Shown here: one piece after another, positions 14,543 to 26,400 of the stretch
How positions within the stretch are numbered: position 1 is the stretch's first letter
Layout of the letters: each line of letters opens with the position of its first letter
NCBI GenBank assembly: GCA_030141605.1
Contig: JAQGDQ010000034.1
Location: 670,001-734,000, forward strand
Origin: Tubiluchus corallicola
Lineage: Eukaryota; Priapulida; Priapulimorpha; Priapulimorphida; Tubiluchidae
Length of the DNA stretch: 64,000 nt
Direction of reading: 5' to 3'
Program-made: the position numbers and the translations under genes
The notes under the pieces: generated by a model
Told to the model about the DNA's origin: nothing
Seen by the model: the letters and a program-made list of their open reading frames with translations, nothing else
Database searches by the model: none

Positions 14543-15285
14543 TCATTATGTATCATAATCTAATGCTTTTAACATAGTTTAACAGGTATCTTTACTCAAA
14601 ACGTGAAATGATAAAGGAGTAAAGTGGCATTTTAGTAAACAATGAAAATTCAGAATTACAAAAATCGTTTATAAATATTATGTAAATGCATATTTAATTT
14701 TTATTAATTGCATTAATTCTTGTTATTAAGAATTATTTTCGCATCAGAGCTTAGTTATAAGTTATAAGTTTATTTATTTCCACTCTGCATCTAACAGTTA
14801 TAATAAAAATACAGATAATTTCACTGAAGTAAATATAAATGTAAATGCAACATTATCCAGAAATTACAAAAGAGATTCTTATGCAGGATATACATGTGCA
14901 AATTACATTACAGAATAATTTTGATGCATACAGTTTGAGCCTAAAAGCATAGCTTGACAGGCCAAACTGTACGTGGAAATCTTAAAGAAGTGATTAATGA
15001 TTGAGATAATGATAATATACACATAAATGTTGCGGGAGTAGTGAATGAAAGATGAAATGGAGTGAGAACTAAGAAAAACTGTGATCATGATTATAAAGTG
15101 TTCAGTAACCTGTTGAGCATAGTCATGTCAGAAGGTCGAGAAACCTGATATAAAGTAGTGCATGGAATTATAGGTACCTAGATTATTCTATTATTTTGTA
15201 AAGTAATGTATATTCTACCGCTGTCGTGACTTCGACTATATTTTAGCAAGCGTAGCAGCTTTTTAGGCAGTTAATAGACTTTAGT
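14543..15285. other. AT-rich non-coding DNA
   Basis: Nothing coding was recognised. The sequence is AT-rich, and no repeat boundaries could be defined. Confidence 0.5.
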
Positions 15286-15795
15286 TTAAAGGAAGACGGG
15301 ATGATTGTTTACACTCAATCTCATTTTAATTTACTGTCCAAAATATACGTTTTCTTGCCTATAAAAGTTAACAATTGTTCCTTATATTTGAATAATTAGC
15401 TTACGTCAGAAACTAACCACAGTTTGTGCGATGGCAGACGTCCTCCTTGCGCGTCCATTACATTTGCATAGATGTTACAGTACTGCTTAAACGCATGATG
15501 TCACGAAAAATGGGTCTTACATCATATGGCGTCAGAAACTAACACAGCAGTTCATGATCATGCTTATCACGGTACTGCCTTCTATTTGCCGGCCACGCGA
15601 ATGTGACAAAAAGGTGCAGCTGCCAATCTTAGTAGATTCACTGAGCTGCACGTAGCTTTGAAAGTTTAACGACATTTGAGTATCCGAGGTAATTATCATT
15701 TAATCTAAGCTTTAATTTAAAAAAAGCTATTGCAGTTTTCAACATTTTAGAGCATTCTGAACTCGTGTTTACACAATCATCCGGTTTTCCTTTAA
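15286..15795. mobile_element. T2/Kolobok-like MITE, copy A
   Basis: A 510-bp element bounded by TTAAAGGAA and its reverse complement TTCCTTTAA. The inverted ends extend to about 20 bp (AGGAAGACGGGATGATTGT, mirrored by ACAATCATCCGGTTTTCCT). TTAA flanks both ends. Most of its length matches the copy at 20627-21166. TTAAAGGRR ends with a TTAA duplication match the T2 (Kolobok superfamily) MITEs described in Xenopus; the family placement is by those ends only. Confidence 0.8.
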
Positions 15796-15939
15796 GTTTT
15801 GTCTGTTGCAACAGTGACCAATGAAAACAGCCTTTGGTTAAGTAGACTTTATTCACCTACTAGGTCACCTATTACTAGGCGTTTGGTCAGCTACTAAACT
15901 AGTGACCAAAACTAGTGACCACTTATTTTGGTTTTGATG

Positions 15940-16103
15940 CACTTGAGTCCACTGTCTGTTTTTCTTCCTTCTTTCCTTCCTTCCTTTCTTCTTTCTTTCT
16001 TTCTTTCTTTTTTTTCCTTCCTTTCTTTGCTTCTTTTCTTTCTTTCTTTTGTTCTTTCTTTCTTTCCGTCTTTTTTCTTTCTTTCTATCACTTGAGTCCA
16101 CTG
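15940..16103. repeat. polypyrimidine (TTTC/TTCC)n tract inside a 15-bp direct repeat
   Basis: A CT-only tract of about 130 bp, mostly TTTC and TTCC units. The same 15-mer, CACTTGAGTCCACTG, precedes it (15940-15954) and follows it (16089-16103). Open frames across the tract are low-complexity artefacts. Confidence 0.9.
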
Positions 16104-16509
16104 AGTTGTGAACAATATTAAGTTTTATTTTTATAGATGTAATGTTGTATTTTGTTACAAAATAAATCGTTCAAACTGAATTATGTTGGCATTTTATTCT
16201 GAACTCTTTATTCGATTTCTGGTAATATGTGAAAAAGAGGCTCCTTCCGTGAAAAGTATAAAGATGCTTCTAAAGGGGTTTGCAAGAAGAAGCTAAAAAA
16301 GCACCTAAATGTACAGACTTACGTACAAAAAATGAAGAAAATTAATGCAAAAAAGATTCATATAATAACAAAAGACTTCAGTGCTAGTATTTATTTTTCT
16401 AATTTTCCTAATAATATAAATACATATCGTTTAACAATCAATTATACACCAGTACAAGAGCAGCACAATGCAACAAAGGCCACGTAATTTGTACATCGCA
16501 AGTACAATA

Positions 16510-17140
16510 CGTATCAATATGCATCACAGTATGTATCAAAGTGCGTCACAGTGTATATCAAAGTGCATCGCTATCTGTATCAAAGTGCATCACAATGTGT
16601 ATCAAAGTGCGTCACAATGTATATCAAAGTGCGCCACGATGTATATCAAAGTGTATCACTATCTGTATCAAAGTGCATCACTATCTGTATGAAAGTGCAA
16701 CACAATGTGTATCAGGCGCATCACTATCTGTATCAAAGTGCATCACACTGTGTATCAAAGTGCATCACTATCTGTACGAAAGTGCATCACAATGTGTATC
16801 AGAGCGCATCACTATCTGTATCAAAATGCATCACAATGTGTATCAAAGCGCATCACTATCTGTATCAAAGTACATCACAATGTGTATCAATGCGCGTCAC
16901 TATCTGTAACAAAGTTCATCACAATGTGTATCAATGCGCATCACTATCTGTATCAAAGTTCATCCCCATGTGTATCAATGCGCGTCACTATCTGTATCAA
17001 AGTGCATCACAGTGAGTATCAAAGTGCATCACTATCTGTATCAAAGTTCATCACAATGTGTATCAATGCGCGTCACTATCTGTATCAAAGTGCGCCACAA
17101 TATGTACTAAAGTGCATCATAAGTGCGTCAAAATGTACTT
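16510..17140. repeat. 22-bp tandem repeat with 44-bp higher-order unit
   Basis: About 28 copies of a 22-bp unit. Two variants, one with CACAATGTGTATC and one with CACTATCTGTATC, alternate from about 16.7 kb on, giving a 44-bp period. In the 3' third, one variant changes further to carry CAATGCGCGTCAC. All three forward frames stay open because 22 bp shifts frame each copy and the unit has no stop in any frame, so these frames are not evidence of a gene. Confidence 0.93.
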
Positions 17141-17713
17141 AGTTTTCATGAAAATGCATCATAATATATTCCGGTCAAAATAAGGTTTGACCCGGACAAA
17201 AATAGTGTATGACTGTATTTTTACCCACTGTTATAAGCATGTATATGGCCTGTCAGAAAAAATGTTTCAAGGTAATTCAAGGTTAAGGCCATTCAAAATG
17301 GTCACCAACGCAGCATTAAAGTCAAAATAACTCAACTAGGTGGCAATTTAAGATGGCCTAAATGTATTACCAACTGATATAACCTATATGGCCTATTAGA
17401 AAAAACTATTACAGTAATATAAAAGTGCATAAGATAGCTTACTTACAATTGTGGCTATGGTCAATTGGTCATATCATTCACAAATACGGCCATAGGGGTA
17501 CGGGACGAAGTTTCACAAGGCTAGCAGAAGAAATTTGCCCTGCAAATTTTCCAATTTAGTTTGAGTTATTTCCAAATAAGTGCAAACAGTGGGCTACGTA
17601 ATTATGTAGGTATAGACTGACAAAAGTGCCAAAAACAAAATATTTACATTTATAGGACTACTTGTTTATGCTTCTTTTTATGTATACATATTTTTATTCA
17701 ATATAATTTACAC
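17141..17713. other. non-coding DNA before the GC-rich open segment
   Basis: No gene was recognised. There is one short palindrome (CCGG...TTTGACCCGG) near 17.17 kb. The last 40 bp end in an AT-rich stretch and ACAG, which could serve as a splice acceptor. Confidence 0.4.
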
Positions 17714-17978
17714 AGAGTGTCAGGAAATGACTGTGGAGCCCCGAAGGCGGACCAGTGCAGCATGCTCGCTGACTCCGGCAGCTCCTGCAGCCAACCTGGT
17801 GCCAAACGTATTGCCCCGCTTTCCTTTGGACTACACCAGGGAGGAAGAGAAGGAGTTCCTGTTGTCTGGGCAACTCAGGATCTCCATACGCCTTGCCCAG
17901 GCGTGCGCCCTGGAGACGTTCAAGGATCGAACTGCTCAGCCACAGTTGACGCTGCAGCTCCATCAACGTGATCATTGA
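17714..17978 (+). CDS. putative terminal exon or small gene, unknown function
   Basis: This short stretch is much more GC-rich than its surroundings and is open in one frame from at least 17714 to a TGA at 17976. From an internal ATG at 17727 it would encode 83 residues. The C-terminal part has a mixed, protein-like composition (for example FPLDYTREEEKEFLLSG), with no repeat or simple-sequence character. A candidate splice acceptor (TTTACACAG) lies just upstream, and an AATAAA signal lies about 120 bp after the stop. I do not recognise the family. It could be the last exon of a gene whose other exons I cannot identify, a retrocopied gene piece, or a fragment of an unrecognised mobile element. 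Confidence 0.35.
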
Positions 17979-18695
17979 CTGACTCTCTTGGCGCACACTC
18001 CATTATCTTTCGAGACTGAACGATGCCAACCATACTCCATTGAGAAACCAACACGAATCGTACCTCTGTTCATTTCTGGCCCTCAGACCTGCGAATAATA
18101 AAATAAGTGTACTTCACTCAAAATTAATTGCTCTTTATAACAATTTTATCAGTTTTCATCTATTTTTTGGCTTCTTCTTATGGCAAGCAATCATCTCCTG
18201 ACTATGAATTTTATTTCACACATCAAAAAATACGATATCAAACACATCAACAAACTTTAAATAAAATAATTTGAGTAGTGCGAGGTGAGTGTACGACCAA
18301 ATGGTCATTAGCACACTCACCTTATATAATTGCATGACAGACCTGACTTCAAACCGCGCTGAAAATAAATTTAACTGAAAAAAATTGAATGCAGTGGCAC
18401 ATTTGCCTCGAGCTGTATATGCTCTGTGCTATGTCAAAAGAAGACAGGATGATTTTTATACATTTTCAACTCCGATAAAAAGTATGCATTTTAACACAAT
18501 TAATACTGTTAAAGTATCTCTGATAATTGTTTTCATGTTATATCCATAATTATGGAGATTTGTAACTGAAAAAGACCTATCTCGGAGGAAACCACGTATC
18601 ACAGTTAGGCCACAGTTTTTTTCTTATTGCTGCTTTTTTCGTCTCTTTTTCCGTTTTCACTCATAATTCCTTATGCATCTTTAAGGCAAGGCTGC

Positions 18696-18880
18696 CTTCC
18701 TTTCCTTCTTTCTTTCTTTCTTACTTTTTCCTTTCTTTCTTTCTTTCTTTCCTTTCTTTCCTTCTTTTTCTTTCTTTCTTTTCTTCAATCTTTCTTTCTT
18801 TCTCTCTTTTTTCTTGTTCTTTCTCATTTTTTCTTCTCTTCTTTCTTTCTCTTTTCTTTTTCTTTTCTTTTTTCCAATCC
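18696..18880. repeat. (TTTC)n imperfect pyrimidine tract
   Basis: About 185 bp of T/C-only sequence built from TTTC and TTCC units with scattered interruptions. It is flanked by further T-rich sequence to about 18.98 kb. Confidence 0.9.
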
Positions 18881-19082
18881 TGTTTTCTTTTTAGCCTCGT
18901 TCTTCTTTCCCGCCTGTGATTCAGTGTTTCTTTCTTCTATTTTATTTTTTTCTCCACCTTCTTCTTCTTCCCTTTTTTCTTCCGTCACCTTTGTTTTCCG
19001 TTAATTCATTCATTCGTGTATGCACTTTAATAACTATAGAGGAGCTTATTTCCAAAAAATCGTGCAAAATAGCAGGAAATCC

Positions 19083-19155
19083 GCAGAATATTTCGTGACA
19101 GGAAAAACCGGGTAACGACTTCAATAAATCTGAGAATTCTGGGAATGTCGTGCTT
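19083..19155 (+). repeat. direct repeat copy 1 (partner 19743-19814)
   Basis: Shares roughly 70 bp with 19743-19814, including TTCGTGACAGG and GACTTCAATAAATCTG. The copies differ at about one base in ten, so this is an older duplication or a dispersed-repeat remnant. The LINE tail lies between the two copies. Confidence 0.75.
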
Positions 19156-19174
19156 CGACAGCACAGTGTCTACC

Positions 19175-19570
19175 ATGTCTACCATTGTCTACCACAATTC
19201 TCTACCATTACAGGTTAAACAAATCAAGTCCCTATCAGCATTTAAAACAAAATTAAAATCACTAATATTAACCAGATATGAAATACCATCACACCAGTAC
19301 GACAACATACACACTAATTCAGAATTCATATACCCACGGCCATATTAATTAAATCATAGTTTTTTTTATTTATTTTTTGTGTATGGTTGTAAATATGTTT
19401 GATTTTATTCGTCATTACTGCACAGTAGTTTAGATTGCACTGACGCATTTGCCTTCAGCAGTGTAAGTTTTTATTAACTAACACTGATTGATCATCTCTG
19501 TAAAGTTTTTATCAGTGATTATCAATGTTTTTATTGGCAAATAAAGATTATTATATATATATATATATAT
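19175..19570 (+). mobile_element. 3' end of a truncated LINE (non-LTR retrotransposon)
   Basis: The translated segment near 19.2 kb contains NSLPLQVKQIKSLSAFKTKL, the usual ending of many LINE reverse-transcriptase ORFs (W/Y-NSLP...S...FK..L). A stop follows at about 19346, then about 200 bp of AT-rich 3' UTR-like sequence ending in a TATATA microsatellite (19551-19570). Everything upstream of the C-terminal 60 or so residues is missing. Confidence 0.6.
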
Positions 19571-19742
19571 TGTGTAACCCACGTGGTAGCTGGACACACA
19601 AAAGTCGTTAATGTAATGATTAAGAAGCGATCACTTTAAATAAAAGACCAGCGTCTAGAGAATGTATGACCTATGCCCTCATGCATGCATTAACTTCATT
19701 AAAGACGCCATTACAGCTTGACAGTGCAGCAAATAAGGGCTC

Positions 19743-19814
19743 CAGAACATTTCGTGACAGGTAAAGCCGGTTAACGACTTCAATAAATCTGAAAATTCTG
19801 GGAAAGTCGTGCTT
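19743..19814 (+). repeat. direct repeat copy 2 (partner 19083-19155)
   Basis: The second copy of the roughly 70-bp segment described at 19083-19155. Confidence 0.75.
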
Positions 19815-19932
19815 ACAGAAAAACAATGATTGTGTTCAGGACAAACAGTAAATCACACTTTTCAGGTCAATATGTGCTCATGGCTACGTCAAAAATCTAT
19901 TAGTACAAAACTTGTAAACTGGTTTTACATAG

Positions 19933-19940
19933 TATATAAA
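19933..19940 (+). promoter_or_regulatory. candidate TATA box of the tectonin gene
   Basis: TATATAAA lies about 30 bp before a CAGACTTGAG region that could hold the transcription start. A GTAGGT donor follows at about 20013 and a good acceptor (TTTTCCATTTCAG) ends at 20395, 33 bp before the start codon. A short untranslated first exon, about 19965-20012, is therefore plausible. Confidence 0.45.
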
Positions 19941-20428
19941 TAAAATAAAGCGCGCAGACTTGAGTTCAGTTTTGCATCTACGCTAGTGGATAAATAAGAG
20001 CACCGAATTTCGGTAGGTAAATTTTAATCATATATGTTGAAAATACATTAAACCGGTCTTATTTCAAGTATACGCCACTCTGTAGAAAGGACGTTGGTTC
20101 TCAAATCAGGATGAGGCTAGTTTCGGAAATCCGGGCGTACTTGTTCTTCCTACTTATCCCTGGACAAGCTAAAGCGTAATTGAATAGATTATACGCTACT
20201 TCTGTTGTCCAACCTATCAAGGTAATTCAAGACTAGTTCTTTCGCTAGCCTTTGGATGCATGCAACTTCGAGTAGCCGTCTTAAGAACAGCTGAAAATCT
20301 TAATTGTATGGTATGGTATATGGTATATGTTATGTACGTTTAATTAGATTTTTTTGTGTTAATTTCCACATTTATAATTATATTTTCCATTTCAGATACA
20401 GCAGTGTAATTGTACACTTTTCTAAGTC

Positions 20429-23400
20429 ATGAAGATTTTATTGACTTTCCTTTGCATCGCAGTCGCCGTGCAAAATTCGGATGCTGCCGCAGGTAAGCCT
20501 GCAATGATTTAATTTATAGAAAGAAATTTATGGCTCTTTGAAAGAATGAAAAACCTGGCCACTCGAAGATTTGGGTGAGCTTTACAAATACGTCTGCCAA
20601 GATTAAAGGGGACGAGTTAAAACAGATTAAAGGAAGACCGGACGATTGTTTAGACTCAATCTCATTTTAATTTGCTGTCCAAAATATACATTTTCTTGTC
20701 TATAAAAATTAACAATTGTTCCTTATATTTGAATAACCAACTTAGAAAGGTAATTGACGGCAACTGAACACAGCTATTGCTTACGTCAGAAATTAACCAC
20801 AGTTTGTGCAATGGCAGAAGACTTCGCTTGCGCGTCAAGCACATTTGCATAGCTGTTACAGTACTGCTTAAACGCATGATGTCACGGAAAATGGGCTTTA
20901 CATCATATCACGTCAGAAACTAACACTGCAGTTCATGATCATGGTTATCACGATACCGCCTTCTATTTGTCGGCCACGCGAATGTGACAAAAACGCGCCG
21001 CTGCCAGTCTTAGTAGATTCACTGAGCCGCGCGTAGCTTTGAAAGTTTAACGAAATTCGAGTATCCGAAGAAATTATTATTTAATCTAAGCTGTTGTAGT
21101 TTTCAATATTTTAGAGCATTCTTTATTCTGAACTCGTGTTTACACGATCATCCGGTTTTCCTTTAAGCTTTTTTCTAAACGCTGCTGTTTATACAACTAC
21201 AAGAATCTCTTCATAAACATATTGGTACTTTTTCAGGTTTGGGGTGGAATCAAATCCCAGGTTCATTAAAAGACGTTGACATTGGCGACACTGGAGTCTG
21301 GGGTTGCAACTCTGCTGACAATATCTATTTCCGACAATTCACACAAGGTGGCGTTGATTATGACGGTTCCGCTTGGCTTCAAGTTGCTGGAAAACTGAAA
21401 CAAATCAACGCTGGTAGACAAATCGTCTGGGGAGTGAATTCGGCCAACAACATTTATGTCAGAAACGGTAAAGCCACGTTCACATCTGTATATATATATA
21501 TCTTTATTGACTGATTAAGAGATAGTCGAACATGATATGACTTTTGATCATATAACATGATCATTACTGTCCAAAAATAGCTAAAGAATTATTTACAAAT
21601 TCAAAATATGGCATTGGGTTTCCATTGAAAAATTCATGCAGATCGTTAAAGTTCAGTTCAGTGTTATCTTCACGAAGGTGATTCGTAAGTGGACACAAAA
21701 CAGATAACATGCTCTTCTGTTTGAATGTTTAAGCCAGGACAGGACCAGAGCCTGTCTTCTCTTTTTATCCTTGCCCATCTTCCAGTAAACATGTGCATCA
21801 TAGCAAAAATGCTACCTGTTTTGTTTCTCATATTGAACGTCGCAATCTCCATTTCTTCTTTCCCTTTTGTAGGTATCAGTGCAGATGCTCCATCTGGTAC
21901 AACTTGGGAGCAAATACCTGGGTCTTTAAAGCAGGTCGGTGTGGATTCCAACACAAATGAAGTTTGGGGAGTAAACTCTGCAGACCAGATTTACAGGCGT
22001 ACAGGTGTATCCTGTTCTAATCCCAAAGGCACAGGTAAATGCAACGTCAAAATTCTTGATTAGCGAGTTGTTTTTTTTTCGGGAGTTTTATCTCTGGCAG
22101 CAAACTCGCATATGTGAACTGCTTACTCTCGACATTTTTGGCAGCGAATATGGAAGTGAGTGTCAGCTCGCGCTTACTGTTGGAGAGTAACTCGAAGCAA
22201 GATTTGCCGTCTATTCTGAACATACTTGCGAGATACTTGACTAATTTACTTTGCGAGAAAACTCGCTAGTCTAAATACTCCGTTAAGAAACAAGATTGGT
22301 GAATTCTCCAAAAGCTCACCTTGAAATTTCGTATCGTCTGCTAACAATGCCATTAAACACATCTTTCACGTTTCATTCTCTTAAACTTCGACACTTCTTT
22401 ATGCTCCAAGATAAAGTGTTTCATTTATAAAATTGCTATCACTTTGTATAGTGTATTTATTGCATAATTCGCATTATTCCTTTTACAGTTGCAGCTTTGC
22501 TTCATTCAAGCAAGGGATTTTTTTGTTTAACTTGAGTTTTTCTTACAAATTTTGAAATGTGTCATACTTAACGATCTCAAGATTTTATGAAAATGGATAT
22601 TTTGTGTTTTGACACTTAATTACAGAGTTATTATTATTTTTTAGGTTGGACAAATATTGCTGGGGGATTAAAATGGGTTTCTGTTGGACCGGCGGGCGTT
22701 TGGGGTGTTAACTCGAATGACAACATTTATTATAGAACAAATACAGGACATGGTATCCTTGGAGATGGTAAATACTTAAAAGCAAAGATGTCACAGTTCT
22801 TCTGTTTAATACTGTGAATGTGTACCCTAGATCAGAGCCTTATGACTTAACTGGGTTAGCTGAGATTATGGTTAACTGTTTAGCATTTTAATACAGTCTG
22901 GCAATCGGAAAACTAGAACCGACCACCCAAAGACAAGGCCTGTTTAATCTGGACGGTTGTGGCGCAAACAGAATCTGGCTTATTGTCAAGGCTGATTAAC
23001 TAAGAGGGAACTGTGTGAACAGGGCTGTGGCTGGGGTGCGTTTGCACATTTCAATATCAATAATTCCTCCCTTGGCAAGCCAGATCAGTATGACAAATGA
23101 AAGCAACTACAGTGAGAACTGAACCTAGAGTCGCCCATCCATTAGCTAACCGGATTTGGCGTTTACTTTGTTAGCCTTTTCTATAAACGCTTCTGTTTTT
23201 CTTTTTTATGTCGATTACGCTGTAAACTTTTAAGATTTCATTGTTAATGCCTTTTTCTTACGCAAATGGCCTACAGTTTTTACACATTTCCGAAAAGACT
23301 TTTGTGACGAGACTGGTACCTGACTGATTATCACGGATATACCTCTGTGATGAGTTACTGAACCAGCAGAGGTTTTTTAGCCACAGTTCGGATGTATATA

Positions 23401-26400
23401 CATCCCCCACTATTAAGTACACAGTCTAGGTTTGCGCATAGGCCTTCATTATCCTTTTTTATAAAGTCTAGTTATTCATGTAAGTTCGAAAGTACGCGTA
23501 ATTAATGTTAATAATTCTCCCAGAGCGAGCATTGAACCCATTCCAGCGAGAACCCTCCTACTAGCCCACAGACCTACATAGAAAAAAAACAAAGCAAAAA
23601 CTTTAATTCAATTTATTAATAACGTAAGCTAAATGATTTTCTGTACTACATTAGACACAGACTTATTACGATTTATAAGATAAGTATACAAAGTTTTTAA
23701 ACATAGTTCTTTTAAAAATTTGTTTAAATAGCAATTATACAAGCAGAACCAAATGAAATGCTGTTTCCCGAGTGTACAATTTATGACAATTTTCGTGGCG
23801 TCAAGCTCAGTTTCAGAAGTCTACTACAGCTAGGTTGAATTAATGACTGGTTAGATGTCTATTTGGTTGAATGACTTTACGTAATAAACTTTTAAATGTT
23901 TCTAGGCACTGGATGGCAGCAAGTGAGTGGAGCTTTGAAGCAAATAACATCCGGTAATGGTCTCGTTTGGGGAGTAAACAGTGGTGATCAGATTTACATT
24001 CGTCTTGGTAAGTGGGAGGCCATTGTTTTTCTTTGCTAAATTAGATTTAGATTACAATATTTTTACATTACTTGATTCACTATAAGTCATAAATCATTTA
24101 TTTCACGTTACACATTTACAATAATTTTGTGTACAGTATGTGGTGAAAGGGCCTACAATGAATCTATGACCGTATTGAGTTGGAGTGGCGAAACATCGTA
24201 ATTGTTACAAATCAAAAATCAAATCACTTATTTTTACCCTAGTCAAAAAATACATAAAAATATGTACAAATTAAATAACCAAACAAATGGGAAGGGGTGG
24301 CGAATCACATCAGTTATCGAATCAGTCACCCCATAGTGAATATAAAATTACTGTTACGCTATGCTGTACATACATAGTAACTAATGTGATCTGTAAATAT
24401 ATAAACTGTGTTAATTCTAAAAAGTATTTAAAATATTTTGTGGATACCTAATCTATAAACTGTAGTAATTTTAAAAGAATTTAAAACATTTTCTAGCTAC
24501 CTGATTATTTTATTGAATTATGTACTTCATTTATCTGAGATTTACTATACATATTCCTATTTTTGACTGGAGAATGAACATAAAAGAAAATACTAGAATA
24601 CCTGGCAGCCACCCTCGTTTTATAAAACATTATTATTTATTTAGTTAATTGAGCGGCTTACATAATTTACAATGATCGTGCTGCATAATAAAAACTCGTT
24701 AGTAGCTAAAAAACGAAAGTAATTTCGATATTAACAATATGTTACCAGGTACTTGATATGTTTTGTAGTATCTACGGTAGATATCTTTTTCAGTGAGCTA
24801 CTGAATGTTTGTCGTGATCGCAAAAGTGCGTGTTCTCGTCATAATTCAGAGGTCTTTGGTTCACATTTAGGCCCAATTGTAACTGTTTATATTTTTTTCA
24901 TATTAGATTTAAAAAAATAGATTTAGTGACTATTGCAAATTTGTCCCTTCATCAGCTACTTTATAGCAACTAGGCTTAACCCCCCTTAACACCTTAAATT
25001 TAAAAATCTCTAAGCAATTTTTGTGTTTTCGTTACCTTCATTGTAATGGTATTAGCCCAATAAGGATAAACGTTACCTTTCTGTACATATTTTCTAGCGG
25101 TAGTAACTATGGTGACGTGTTTAACGGTTTACGTACAAACAGACTGAATTTTATTATGTTTTTGTATTGCTTTTATCTTTTTTATTATTTTATTATTCCA
25201 CGTAGGCATGTATACCAGGCAGTTTGCTTACCGATAAACCAAGTAATGACTGCCGCACCTAATCTAAACAGAGTTGAATGGACAGTGTAGGCACAGTTCA
25301 AAAAGTAGTATGCTCGATTTGACTTTGCGTCAGTTTTCATTGTCTGAATCCGGTATATGGTTGACTTTCACACAGTGTGACATATCGACTGAAAAATGAC
25401 ACACGAAATTAGCGCAGAAACAAATCAAGCATACTACATAAGTTAAGCACACTTCGCATTGTTTTACTACAAATGTGATACTGCGAGTGTTTGTTCTTTC
25501 ATTACTGATGATACTTCATTTAAAAATGACAACATTGAAACACGGCCACGCCTTTCATATCTGGTCCTTGACTCTCTTGGGCTTTCCCCTTACATGCAGG
25601 GCTGAACACTTGTAAGTGAAGTTCACGCAAAAGCTTGTCGAGATATCGCCTTGAAAATTACAGTTGAACGAAAGTTTCTTAATGTGGCCAGAAACGTTCT
25701 CTTTTTACCTAATCGATCACTTACGTAAGTGGTACTTGTTTAGTTACGTAGATATTCATGTTTGCCAGGTATCACAGCAGTCAATCCAACAGGAACAGAG
25801 TGGCATCGAATACCAGGAGGTTTAAAACAAGTCAGTGTTTCTGACGTGACTAATTACGTCTGGGGTGTCAACAGTGCAGATAACATCTACCGCCGCACTG
25901 GAATTAATAAACCAGGTAAATTTCTGTTCAAAAGTTGCAGGTTCGATTACACGCCTGATTGCAATAAAAACTCTGGAAAAATTTGGAAGAAGTCTTTGGA
26001 CAGGCATAAATATTTGTTTATCAACACTGTGACTTGTGTTTATAGTGTTTAGGAGCACGTGGAATTTCAAGTTTGATATTACAAAAGTGCCTCTTCTGAT
26101 AATAAACAGCATTATAGGTTTAAGAATTCCAAAATAAAAAATTGAAGTAACACATGAAACGAATTTTTTCTGCAAATTGGCAAAGGTACTTTAATGAAAC
26201 TTGTGGACCACTTCGGAAATAACTAATAGTCCTGTAATTGTTGGTTTAACTGTTATCCACGTTAAATAAAGGAATTAATAATGTTAATAAACTTGAGCAA
26301 TTTTCTTCTTTAATCAACCAAGATACTAAAACGGTCTTTTTCTTGCAGTGCCAGGGCAACCACTCCCAGGAGAACTGTACAATATTGGAACACAATGGCG

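Noticed and set aside
16510-17140. CRISPR-like direct repeats
   Set aside because: The units are contiguous with no unique spacers and the genome is eukaryotic, so this is a minisatellite.
16468-17142. Overlapping 74-154 residue frames of Cys/Ile/His/Ser-rich repeats
   Set aside because: Explained by the 22-bp tandem repeat, which is open in all three forward frames; no start context or splice support.
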